The notes under the pieces are model-generated. The model was not told the origin of the DNA and made no database searches. It was given only the letters and a program-made list of their open reading frames with translations. This document shows positions 1-6,031 of a stretch of DNA of 8,749 nucleotides, one piece after another (position 1 is the stretch's first letter; the number at the start of each line of letters is the position of its first letter). The position numbers and the translations under genes are program-made. Origin of the DNA: JAILZP01 sp037444185 (GTDB taxonomy: Bacteria > Bacillota > Desulfotomaculia > Desulfotomaculales > Desulfocucumaceae); the NCBI GenBank assembly GCA_037444185.1, contig JBBIMW010000063.1, positions 1-8,749 on the forward strand, in the 5' to 3' direction.

Positions 1-35
1 CATCTTCTTGAAAATAAAAGGGGTGGGCAGCAAAA

Positions 36-566
36 ATGAGAACCGCTCCCATTGTATCCGTGGTGGGGGAGTCCGGGGCCGGCAAGACCACCTTCCTGGA
101 AAAGCTGGTTCGGGAATTGAAGTCCAGGAATATACGGGTGGGTGTGATCAAGCACCACGTCCACGATATAGATATAGACCGGCCCGGGAAAGATACTTGG
201 CGCCTTTCCGGCGCCGGGGCGGATGCCGTGGCCATCTCCACCCCGGGCAAAGTGGGGATTTTTATCAACACCGGCGGTGAACTGGGCCCGGACCTGCTGG
301 CGGCCATGCTGGGGGAAGTGGACATTATATTGACCGAGGGATATAAGCGGGGGAACAGGCCCAAAATAGAGATCAGCCGGTCCGCCCGGGGGGGCCGGCT
401 GATCTCAAATCCCGAAGATTTAATTGCCATTGTAAGCGATGTCCGCCGGGACCCAGGGGCGCCGGTGTTCGGCCTGGAGGACGCCGCCGGGGTGGCCGAT
501 CTGCTCCAGTCCAGGTACCTAGGAGGGTGTTGTAAAACCCATTTATGCGACATCAAGCAGATATAG
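36..566 (+). CDS. mobB: Molybdopterin-guanine dinucleotide biosynthesis protein MobB
   Basis: This is a 176-residue GTP-binding accessory protein that assists MobA in attaching GMP to molybdopterin, giving the MGD cofactor of enzymes such as formate dehydrogenase; it acts in the cytoplasm. Seen directly: a Walker A loop GESGAGKT at residues 11-18, the family-typical DIDRPGKDTWRLSGAGAD stretch at about 46-63, and TEGYK at 100-104 after a hydrophobic strand. The ATG at 36 follows a GGGGTGGG-type ribosome site at about 20-26. The body is typical of the family up to about residue 162. The last 14 residues (GGCCKTHLCDIKQI) are encoded by a sequence that resembles the repeat near 8089, so the natural stop was probably replaced when that element arrived. 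The neighbouring moeA, mog and fdhD genes support the role. Identification is secure; the native C-terminus is uncertain. Confidence 0.93.
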   Translation: MRTAPIVSVVGESGAGKTTFLEKLVRELKSRNIRVGVIKHHVHDIDIDRPGKDTWRLSGAGADAVAISTPGKVGIFINTGGELGPDLLAAMLGEVDIILTEGYKRGNRPKIEISRSARGGRLISNPEDLIAIVSDVRRDPGAPVFGLEDAAGVADLLQSRYLGGCCKTHLCDIKQI

Positions 567-581
567 CAGGATAACAGCCCA
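523..581 (+). repeat. IS-end-like / MITE-like sequence, copy A
   Basis: The stretch from 522 to 539 matches 8088-8105 at 17 of 18 bases (GGAGGGTGTTG(T/C)AAAACC). It sits directly after a palindromic CTAG at 519-522, as copy B sits after a palindromic CCGG. A weaker right end, AACAGCCC at 574-580, is the complement of the GGGCTGTT seen at the right end of copy B, which would make a 59-bp unit. Such GGGTGTTG...CAACAGCCC ends are common in DDE-transposase insertion sequences, and insertion next to a 4-bp palindrome recalls the IS1182 group. The family name is inference, and the right boundary is weak because no second CTAG is seen there. Confidence 0.45.
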
Positions 582-582
582 T

Positions 583-810
583 TCCCGGAGCGCCCTTCTC
601 CCGTCTCCCTTAATGTGAGCTGGGCTGTCCCGATAATAACCGTCATGGGGTTGTTCAGTTCATGCGCCACCCCGGCGGCCATTTCGCCAATGGCGGCAAG
701 CCTGGCCGACTGAACCAGCTGTGCCTCCATTCCTCATTGAAAATCGGATAGCAGGTAAAGTCCAGCACCATTCCCGAGTCCTTTTGTTTGGCCAGGAAAA
801 AGGATATTGC
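583..810 (-). pseudogene. Relic of a PAS-domain sensor histidine kinase
   Basis: Reading the minus strand from 730 downward gives MEAQLVQSARLAAIGEM, then AAGVAHELNNPMTVIIGTAQL. This is an unmistakable HisKA dimerisation and phosphoacceptor segment, with the His of the H-box at 662-664. The frame then runs into unrelated sequence near the IS-end-like copy A. No DHp second helix, N/G boxes or ATPase domain follow. Upstream on the same strand, but in a different frame, 810-730 reads AISFFLAKQKDSGMVLDFTCYPIFNEE, resembling the end of a PAS domain. The normal linker between PAS and HisKA is missing. A deletion plus frameshift inside and a truncation at the 3' end therefore mark this as dead. The 312-bp stretch 567-878 holds no intact gene besides this relic and the promoter of the next operon. 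Confidence 0.75.
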
Positions 811-834
811 AAAGGCCCGGCGAAGGAATAAAAT
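807..834 (+). promoter_or_regulatory. Candidate sigma-A promoter of the moe operon
   Basis: TTGCAA at 807-812 and TAAAAT at 829-834 are separated by 16 bp, with an expected start near 841 and a leader of about 38 nt before the ATG at 879. The promoter lies inside the decayed kinase relic. It is assigned from consensus matching only; no other good promoter is seen just upstream of the small ORF and moeA. Confidence 0.35.
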
Positions 835-878
835 TGCGGCCGGTTTACGGTTTATGTTTTTGCGGAGGTGAGTAAGAG

Positions 879-1055
879 ATGTCCACCGAGGACAAAATAC
901 TCCGGGCGATTTTGGATGCGGCCAGAGAAGGCCGGATTTCCTGCGCGGAGGCCAGGAAGCTGGCCGAAGATTTGCGGGTGACTCCGAAGGAAATAGGGAT
1001 GGCCTGCGATGAGATGAAAATCAAAATACATTCCTGCGAGCTGGGATGTTTTTAG
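879..1055 (+). CDS. Small Cys-tailed, helix-turn-helix-like protein of unknown function
   Basis: This is a 58-residue ORF (MSTEDKILRAILDAAREG...SCELGCF) with a strong ribosome site, GGAGGTG at 864-870, 8 nt before its ATG. Its stop lies 9 nt before moeA, so the two are probably co-transcribed and translationally linked. I do not recognise a named family. What can be seen: an amphipathic helix at about residues 4-17, then GRISCAEARKLAEDL and RVTPKEIGMACDEMK, which look like the two helices of a winged-helix fold, and a short basic strand KIKI leading to a C-terminal SCELGCF. Cysteines are at 22, 43, 53 and 57; the last pair (C-x3-C) could bind a metal or respond to redox state. There is no signal peptide or membrane segment. 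A DNA-binding or metallo-sensing role is inference from shape and context only. That it is a real gene is well supported by the ribosome site and spacing. Confidence 0.75.
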   Translation: MSTEDKILRAILDAAREGRISCAEARKLAEDLRVTPKEIGMACDEMKIKIHSCELGCF

Positions 1056-1064
1056 AGAAAGGCA

Positions 1065-2312
1065 ATGGTGAAATTGGAGCTGTTTAACGCCCTTACTGTG
1101 CTTGAGTCCTGCCGGGAGATTTCCAGGCACGTCAGAATGCCCCGGCGGAAGATGACCCTGGGGCTTGTGCAGTCCCTGGGCTTCCGGCTGTATGACGATA
1201 TAAAGGCCCCGGAGGACGTGCCGGGCTTCAGCCGTTCCACCATGGACGGCTTCGCCGTGCGGGCCCGGGATACCTTTGGCGCCACGGAAAGTATGCCGGC
1301 GTATCTGGATGTGTCCGGGGAGGTGCTGATGGGGCAGGACGTGCGGCATTCCACCGGGCCCGGGCAGGCCTGGCGAATACCAACGGGGGGTATGCTGCCG
1401 GAGGGTTGCGACGCCGTGGTTATGGTGGAGCACACAGAAGAGCTGGACGGGAGGACCATCGGCGTGACCAGGCCGGTGGCGCCGGGGGAAAACATTGTGG
1501 GGCGCGGCGAAGACACCGTGGCCGGCGAGCTGATGATTCCCCGGGGACAGATTATCAGGCCTCAGGAATTGGGTGTCCTGGCGTCGGTGGGCATAACCTC
1601 GGTGGAGGTGGAGAAGCCCCTGCGGGTATCCATTGTTTCCACCGGGGACGAGGTGGTGGACCCGTCCAGCAAACCGCGGCCCGGACAGATCAGGGACGTT
1701 AACAGCTACACCCTTTACGGGCTGGCCGCCAGGGCCGGGGCCGCCCCCGCCGTCTGCGGCGTTGTGGGGGACGACAGCCGGCGGCTCAGGCAGGTTATGG
1801 AGGACTGCCTGGTGGAGTCCGATATAATTTTGCTTTCCGGCGGCAGTTCGGTAGGAACCAAGGACGTATCCGCCGGGGTTATCGAGTCCCTAGGCAGCCC
1901 CGGTATACTGTTTCACGGCATATCCATCAAGCCGGGCAAACCCACCATCGGGGCGGTGGTGGGGGGGAAGCCGGTACTGGGCCTGCCGGGCCACCCGGTC
2001 TCGGCCATGGTGGTATTCACCCTGCTGGTGGAACCACTGATCAGCATGGGGAAATATCCATCGGACGAGGAGGAGTTCCTGCTGGGATTTCCCGTGACGG
2101 CCAGGATTACCCGCAACATGAGGTCTGCGGCGGGGCGGGAGGACTTCGTGCGGGTGTCCCTGCGCCAGCAGGGCGGGGTGCTCTATGCGGATCCGGTGCT
2201 GGGCAAGTCCGGCCTTATCGCCACCATGTCCAGGGCCTCAGGACTGGCGCGGATACCGCCGGATTGCGAAGGGATCGAGTCGGGGGAATTGGTGAGAATA
2301 AAGCTGATTTAG
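1065..2312 (+). CDS. moeA: Molybdopterin molybdenumtransferase MoeA (first copy)
   Basis: A 415-residue MoeA of normal length, which inserts Mo (or W) into adenylylated molybdopterin, releasing AMP. Domains in order: the N-terminal MoeA domains with the signature STMDGFAVRARDTFG (Asp at 61, matching the catalytic SxMDGYA motif), TGGMLPEGCDAVVMVE, and the linker GENIVGRGEDTVAG. The MogA-like domain begins near VSIVSTGDE, carries SGGSSVGTKD and IKPGKPTIGAVVGGKPVLGLPGHPVSA, and a C-terminal beta domain ends in SGELVRIKLI. All expected motifs are intact. The ATG at 1065 lies only 2 nt after AAAGG, so the adjacent GTG at 1068 is a possible alternative start one residue shorter. It sits 9 nt after the small Cys-tailed ORF and 33 nt before the second moeA, as one operon. 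Function as MoeA is secure; metal preference cannot be read from sequence. Confidence 0.95.
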   Translation: MVKLELFNALTVLESCREISRHVRMPRRKMTLGLVQSLGFRLYDDIKAPEDVPGFSRSTMDGFAVRARDTFGATESMPAYLDVSGEVLMGQDVRHSTGPGQAWRIPTGGMLPEGCDAVVMVEHTEELDGRTIGVTRPVAPGENIVGRGEDTVAGELMIPRGQIIRPQELGVLASVGITSVEVEKPLRVSIVSTGDEVVDPSSKPRPGQIRDVNSYTLYGLAARAGAAPAVCGVVGDDSRRLRQVMEDCLVESDIILLSGGSSVGTKDVSAGVIESLGSPGILFHGISIKPGKPTIGAVVGGKPVLGLPGHPVSAMVVFTLLVEPLISMGKYPSDEEEFLLGFPVTARITRNMRSAAGREDFVRVSLRQQGGVLYADPVLGKSGLIATMSRASGLARIPPDCEGIESGELVRIKLI

Positions 2313-2345
2313 GTTTGGAAATGGAGTATTGGGAGGTGTCTGGGC

Positions 2346-4292
2346 ATGAAGCGTGATATATATCTGTCCGACCGGCCGCTGGAGGACGCCCTGGGGGGAT
2401 ATATGGAGGCACTGGGGTCCGCCGGGGCCTTGAAGCCCGGAAAGCCACAGAGGATACCGGTGCTGGAGGCGGCGGGGAGGGTCACTGCGGAACCGGTTTA
2501 TGCCGTCACATCCTCCCCCCACTACCATGCCAGCGCCATGGACGGGATTGCCGTAAGGTCGGCGGATACATTCGGGGCTTCGGAGAAAACCCCCAGGAGA
2601 TTCCGGCTGGGCGACAATGCTGTCATGGTGGACACCGGAGAGCCTCTGCCGGAGGGCTGCGACTCGGTGATCATGATAGAAGATGTCCACATGCTGGGGG
2701 AGGATGAATTTGAAATTATTGCCGCGTCCTCTCCCTGGCAGCATGTGAGGGTGACGGGGGAGGACATAGTGGCCACCGAGATGATTGTGCCGGCCAATCA
2801 CCGTATACGGCCCATTGACATAGGCGGCTTGCTGGCCGGCGGGGTCACCGGAATAGCCGTCCATCCAAAGCCGCTGGTGGGCTTTATACCTACCGGCACC
2901 GAACTGGTGCCTCCGGGAGCGGAACTTAAGCCCGGGGACATCATCGAGTACAATACCGGCATGTTTGCCGCCCTGGTGGAGGAATGGGGGGGCAGGCCGC
3001 TAAGGTATGAAATAGTGGCCGACCGGTACGACCTGATCAAAGACCGGCTGGAGAGGGCTGTCGGGGAGTGCGACGTGGTGCTGGTGAGTGCCGGATCTTC
3101 GGCGGGCAGGGAGGATTTTACCGCCGCACTGATTGAAGATATCGGAACGGTGCACACCCACGGCGTGGCCATCAAACCGGGAAAGCCGGTGGTGCTGGGA
3201 ATGGCGGGGGGAAAGCCGGTGGGGGGGGTCCCCGGGTATCCGGTCTCCGCCATACTGGCCATGGAGCTTTTCGTAAAGCCGGTGATATACGCCAAGCTGG
3301 GCTCTGCGCCTCCGGCGCGGCCAGGGGTTGAAGCCCTGGCTTCCAGGAAAATTGTTTCGCCGCTGGGTGTGGAGGAGTTCGTCAGGGTTAAACTGGGGCA
3401 GGTGGGCGACAAGATAATCGCCACCCCTGTTTCCAGGGGCGCCGGTATAATTATGTCGCTGATCAGGGCCGACGGTATATTGAGGGTGCCCAGGCTTTCG
3501 GAGGGATTCAGCGCCTCGGGGAAAGTATCCGTGGAATTGCTGCGGCCTCTGGAGGAGGTCAGGGAGACCACGGTGATTATTGGCAGCCACGACATTGCCC
3601 TGGACATTCTGGCCAGTTTTCTGCGGGTGGCCCACCCCGGGGCCGGCCTGTCCTCGGCCCACGTGGGCAGCCTGGGGGGCCTTGCGGCCCTCAGGCGGGG
3701 CGAGGCCCACTGCGCCGGGACCCATCTGCTGGATGAGGAAACGGGTGAGTACAACATCCCGTATATACAAAGGATCCTTCCTGACAGGAAGATGGTGTTG
3801 GTGAACATGGCCTACCGTGAACAGGGGCTTATGGTGGCCAGGGGCAACCCCGGTGGGATTTCCGGGGTGCAGGACCTGACCCGGGGGTGGATAAGATTCA
3901 TCAACCGCCAGCGTGGCGCCGGCACCAGGATTCTGCTGGATTTCAAGCTGAAAGAACTGGGTGTGGATGCGCAGCGGATCCATGGGTATGAAAGGGAGGA
4001 ATACACCCACATGGCGGTGGCCGCCGCCGTGGCCGGCGGGTCGGCGGATGCCGGAATGGGTATCAGGGCCGCCGCCAGAGCGCTGGGCCTTGATTTCATC
4101 AGTGTTGTGGAGGAGCGGTACGACCTCTGCATACCGGCCGAATACATGGACACGCCGCATGTGACCCGGCTGCTGGATGTGCTGAAAATGGATGAATTCA
4201 GGTCCGCGGTAAGGGACCTGGGGGGATACGACTTGAGGGACTGCGGGAAGATAATATGGGAAAGCAAGAATCCGGAATTCATAGCCTCTTAG
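2346..4292 (+). CDS. MoeA fused to a periplasmic-binding-protein-like domain (second copy)
   Basis: A 648-residue two-part protein. Residues 1 to about 400 form a full MoeA: SAMDGIAVRSADTFG (Asp 66), TGEPLPEGCDSVIMIEDV, VTGEDIVATEMIVP, PTGTELVPPG, SAGSSAGREDF and IKPGKPVVLGMAGGKPVGGVPGYPVSA. From about residue 408 (TTVIIGSHDIALDIL) to 640 it carries a PBP-like domain (PBP_like, related to molybdate-binding and LysR-effector folds) with GSLGGL, THLLDEETGEYN, ARGNPGGI, FINRQRGAGTRILLD and GSADAGMGIRAAA. This architecture is known in anaerobic bacteria and archaea. The PBP-like part probably binds an oxyanion or a related small ligand and may deliver or sense molybdate or tungstate, which is inference. 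There is no signal peptide, so the fusion is cytoplasmic. The start is fixed by GGAGGTG at 2332-2338, 7 nt before the ATG. Its stop overlaps that of the convergent fdhD by 4 bp. Confidence 0.93.
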   Translation: MKRDIYLSDRPLEDALGGYMEALGSAGALKPGKPQRIPVLEAAGRVTAEPVYAVTSSPHYHASAMDGIAVRSADTFGASEKTPRRFRLGDNAVMVDTGEPLPEGCDSVIMIEDVHMLGEDEFEIIAASSPWQHVRVTGEDIVATEMIVPANHRIRPIDIGGLLAGGVTGIAVHPKPLVGFIPTGTELVPPGAELKPGDIIEYNTGMFAALVEEWGGRPLRYEIVADRYDLIKDRLERAVGECDVVLVSAGSSAGREDFTAALIEDIGTVHTHGVAIKPGKPVVLGMAGGKPVGGVPGYPVSAILAMELFVKPVIYAKLGSAPPARPGVEALASRKIVSPLGVEEFVRVKLGQVGDKIIATPVSRGAGIIMSLIRADGILRVPRLSEGFSASGKVSVELLRPLEEVRETTVIIGSHDIALDILASFLRVAHPGAGLSSAHVGSLGGLAALRRGEAHCAGTHLLDEETGEYNIPYIQRILPDRKMVLVNMAYREQGLMVARGNPGGISGVQDLTRGWIRFINRQRGAGTRILLDFKLKELGVDAQRIHGYEREEYTHMAVAAAVAGGSADAGMGIRAAARALGLDFISVVEERYDLCIPAEYMDTPHVTRLLDVLKMDEFRSAVRDLGGYDLRDCGKIIWESKNPEFIAS

Positions 4293-5092
4293 GTACCCGG
4301 TGCCAAAGCTGGGGTTATCCTCCCGGGATGAGTATAAAGGTTCACCCGGCCGTCCCTGACGAAGCCGGCTATGGTGACGCCAAGCTCTTCTGCCATCTGT
4401 AGGGCCAGGTCGGTGGGGGCCGATCTGGAGATGATCATGGGAATGCCCATTCTGGCCGCCTTGATCAGTATTTCCGAGGATATTCTGCCGCTTAATACCA
4501 TGGCCTTGTCTGCAAGCGGTATGTTTCTCAAAAAACAGTGGCCTATTGCCTTGTCAACGGCGTTATGGCGGCCCACATCCTCAAAAAAGGCTGTTACTTC
4601 TTCCGGGCGGCAGATGGCCGCCCCGTGGGCGCCGCCCGTTGAGCGGAAAAGCTCGGCTTTCTCCTCCAGGGCAGCGGCCAGGGATTTGATTTGGGCCGGG
4701 CTGATTTCAAACCCCCCGGCGGTCAGAGGGCTGATTCCCCTGGCGTCGTTGATGAAATAAAAAGAGGCCCGCCCCTTTCCGCAGCAGGTGGTGATGTGCC
4801 GCTTCAAAAAGCCTTCCAGGACCGGGGCGGAAGGAGCTGTTTCCACCCAGGCCAGACCTTCGGCGGTGTTGACCTTTATGCTCAATAGATCCTGGGGGCC
4901 GGCCAGCATCCCCTCGCCGCAAAGGAATCCCACTGCCAGCTCCTCCAGGCTGTCCGGGGTGCAGACCAGAGTGACCAGTTCCTCGTCGTTTACAAACAGT
5001 GTCACCGGAGCTTCCCTGGCCACCTCGTCCGCACAGGTTTCCAGACGATCGCCGCAATATCTCCGTATTTTTACTTGCTTTGAAAGCTTCAT
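4289..5092 (-). CDS. fdhD: Formate dehydrogenase accessory sulfurtransferase FdhD
   Basis: A 267-residue FdhD, which carries sulfur from a cysteine desulfurase to the Mo/W-bis-MGD cofactor and is needed for active formate dehydrogenase. Family marks: REAPVTLFVNDEELVTLVCTP near the N-terminus, ELAVGFLCGEGML at about 51-63, STGGAHGAA at about 151, FFEDVGRHNAVDKAIG, SGRISSEILIKAARMGIP and SAPTDLALQMAEELGVTIAGFVRDGRVNLYTHP. The catalytic loop reads TTCCGKGR, with adjacent Cys 103 and Cys 104, instead of the CxxC of Escherichia coli FdhD; such one-turn variants occur in anaerobes, and Cys 104 is the likelier functional residue. The ATG is supported by a GGAGG (minus strand, 5099-5103) 6 nt upstream. 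It is divergent from mog and convergent with the second moeA. No formate dehydrogenase gene lies in this window. Confidence 0.95.
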   Translation of the reverse strand: MKLSKQVKIRRYCGDRLETCADEVAREAPVTLFVNDEELVTLVCTPDSLEELAVGFLCGEGMLAGPQDLLSIKVNTAEGLAWVETAPSAPVLEGFLKRHITTCCGKGRASFYFINDARGISPLTAGGFEISPAQIKSLAAALEEKAELFRSTGGAHGAAICRPEEVTAFFEDVGRHNAVDKAIGHCFLRNIPLADKAMVLSGRISSEILIKAARMGIPMIISRSAPTDLALQMAEELGVTIAGFVRDGRVNLYTHPGRITPALAPGT

Positions 5093-5120
5093 GGTTCGCC
5101 TCCGGGGAAGTAGTTAATTA

Positions 5121-5150
5121 ATTTTAAATCGCGCTGTGCCATTTTTGCAA
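5121..5150 (-). promoter_or_regulatory. Candidate fdhD promoter
   Basis: On the minus strand, TTGCAA (5150-5145) and TAAAAT (5126-5121) are separated by 18 bp. The start would be near 5114, leaving about 22 nt before the fdhD ATG, enough to include its GGAGG. The palindromic TTGCAA is shared with the plus-strand promoter-like copy 1, so the two directions may compete. The assignment rests on consensus matching only. Confidence 0.4.
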
Positions 5151-5170
5151 CCAAATCCGTATTTTTATTA
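5136..5170 (+). repeat. Direct repeat copy 1 in the fdhD-mog intergenic region
   Basis: The 35-nt unit GTGCCATTTTTGCAACCAAA, continuing TCCGTATTTTTATTA, recurs at 5207-5240 with three substitutions and one deleted A. It spans a promoter-like pair: TTGCAA at 5145-5150 and TAATAT at 5169-5174, 18 bp apart. Starting from here would give a leader of about 80 nt for mog that includes the GGGGG ribosome site. Confidence 0.7.
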
Positions 5171-5206
5171 ATATCCTGCTGGACGATCACGGCCAGGGCT
5201 CGCCTG

Positions 5207-5240
5207 GTGCCATCTTTGCGACCAATCCGTATTTTTATTT
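5207..5240 (+). repeat. Direct repeat copy 2 in the fdhD-mog intergenic region
   Basis: Second copy of the 35-nt unit at 5136-5170, offset by 71 bp. It reads GTGCCATCTTTGCGACCAAT and then CCGTATTTTTATTT. The duplication has kept the promoter-like parts best, while the intervening 36 bp (5171-5206) are unrelated to either copy. A shorter echo, TCCGTATTTTTA, also occurs at 5062-5073 inside the start of fdhD. Confidence 0.7.
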
Positions 5241-5245
5241 ATAAT
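5216..5245 (+). promoter_or_regulatory. Candidate proximal mog promoter
   Basis: TTGCGA at 5216-5221 and a perfect TATAAT at 5240-5245 are 18 bp apart. The predicted start near 5252 leaves only about 7 nt before the ATG at 5259 and lies downstream of the GGGGG ribosome site. Such a transcript would be almost leaderless, and the upstream ATG at 5244 could not be used from it. Confidence 0.45.
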
Positions 5246-5258
5246 GGGGGATGAAATT

Positions 5259-5756
5259 ATGTACAGGGTGGGAATATTGACGGCCAGTGACAAAGGGGCG
5301 GCGGGTGAGAGGGAGGATCTCAGCGCCGCCGCCGTCAGAGAGGCGGTATCCAGGCAGGGGTGGAAGGTGGAGATGTACAGTATTGTCCCGGATGATCCGG
5401 AAGCCATCAGCCGTGCCCTGGTGGAAATGGCAGATGTGGGCGGGCTGGATTTGATTCTCACCACCGGGGGGACGGGTTTCTCGCCCCGGGATAATACTCC
5501 CGAGGCCACCAAAGCCGTCATTGACCGTGAGGTGCCCGGCATTCCCGAAGTGATGAGGGCGGTGAGCCTGAAAAAAACATCCCGGGCCATGCTTAGCCGG
5601 GCGGTGGCCGGAATAAGGAAAAGAACCCTGATCATAAATCTCCCCGGTAGCAAAAAGGCCGTCCTGGAATGCCTGGAGGCCATTATGGACGCCCTTCCCC
5701 ACGGGCTCGAAATACTGTCCGGCAGGGGGGCGGAGTGCGGAAAAAATTACATATAG
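5259..5756 (+). CDS. Molybdopterin adenylyltransferase, MogA/MoaB family
   Basis: A 165-residue protein that activates molybdopterin by adenylylation for metal insertion by MoeA. Visible motifs: the N-terminal VGILTASDKGAAGERED, DLILTTGGTGFSPRDNTPEAT at about 68-88 (the molybdopterin-binding TGGTG loop with its following acidic residue), the MRAVSLKKTSRAMLSRAVAGIR helix, and LINLPGSKKAV-like sequence (IINLPGSKKAV) before the C-terminal helix. Length and motifs fit both MogA and MoaB; the sequence alone does not separate the two, so no symbol is given. An ATG at 5244 would add five residues (MGDEI), but it overlaps a TATAAT box; MYRVGILT is the usual family start, and GGGGG at 5246-5250 lies 8 nt before it. 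No clear terminator follows; the next 275 bp are AT-rich and lead to groES. Confidence 0.92.
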   Translation: MYRVGILTASDKGAAGEREDLSAAAVREAVSRQGWKVEMYSIVPDDPEAISRALVEMADVGGLDLILTTGGTGFSPRDNTPEATKAVIDREVPGIPEVMRAVSLKKTSRAMLSRAVAGIRKRTLIINLPGSKKAVLECLEAIMDALPHGLEILSGRGAECGKNYI

Positions 5757-5913
5757 AACTGTATAAAAAATCTTACTTAGGGAGAAAATACTTCTAAGAA
5801 AAGCCCCCGGATAAAAATTTTATAATCGTGATACAGAAGGAGAAATTTAAAGATATTCCTCTGCCATTTTTCTAAATCAAACAGAAAGGTGGATTTTTGC
5901 ATGTAAAAGATGG

Positions 5914-5946
5914 TTGATTTTAAATTTCTTATTCTATTATTATAAT
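5914..5946 (+). promoter_or_regulatory. groESL promoter
   Basis: A perfect TATAAT at 5941-5946 lies 12 bp before the CIRCE operator, in the usual place for groE in Gram-positive bacteria. The -35 is less clear: TTTAAA at 5919-5924 has a 16-bp spacer, while the better TTGATT at 5914-5919 is 21 bp away. The expected start is near 5953. The rest of 5757-5913 is AT-rich with no gene or convincing terminator that I can see. Confidence 0.6.
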
Positions 5947-5958
5947 ATTGCTTGAGTA

Positions 5959-5985
5959 TTAGCACTCACAAGTAGCGAGTGCTAA
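5959..5985 (+). promoter_or_regulatory. CIRCE operator (HrcA binding site)
   Basis: TTAGCACTC, a 9-nt spacer (ACAAGTAGC) and GAGTGCTAA form the textbook CIRCE inverted repeat with no mismatch. HrcA bound here represses the chaperonin operon until heat or other protein stress titrates GroEL away. It lies just after the predicted transcription start and 46 nt before the groES start codon. Confidence 0.97.
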
Positions 5986-6031
5986 CAAATAAATGGCTCC
6001 ATAAACAGCCGTAAAAAGGAGGGTTTTAAAA

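Noticed and set aside
1..39. A reading frame open from base 1 to a TGA at 37-39 that overlaps the mobB ATG (ATGA), possibly the tail of an upstream gene
   Set aside because: Only 12 codons are visible and the residues match nothing I recognise, so a gene end cannot be supported.
2798..4160. Long minus-strand ORFs opposite the second moeA (336 and 386 codons)
   Set aside because: They are shadows of a fully motif-supported plus-strand gene, with no ribosome sites or domain signatures of their own.
5757..5913. Possible terminator or small ORF after mog
   Set aside because: The only hairpins seen (such as CTTAG...CTAAG) are short and AT-rich, and the candidate reading frames close within about 20 codons.
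5777..5965. Minus-strand 62-codon ORF in the AT-rich region before groES
   Set aside because: It starts with GTG inside the CIRCE element, has no ribosome site, and its composition is what AT-rich noncoding DNA yields by chance.
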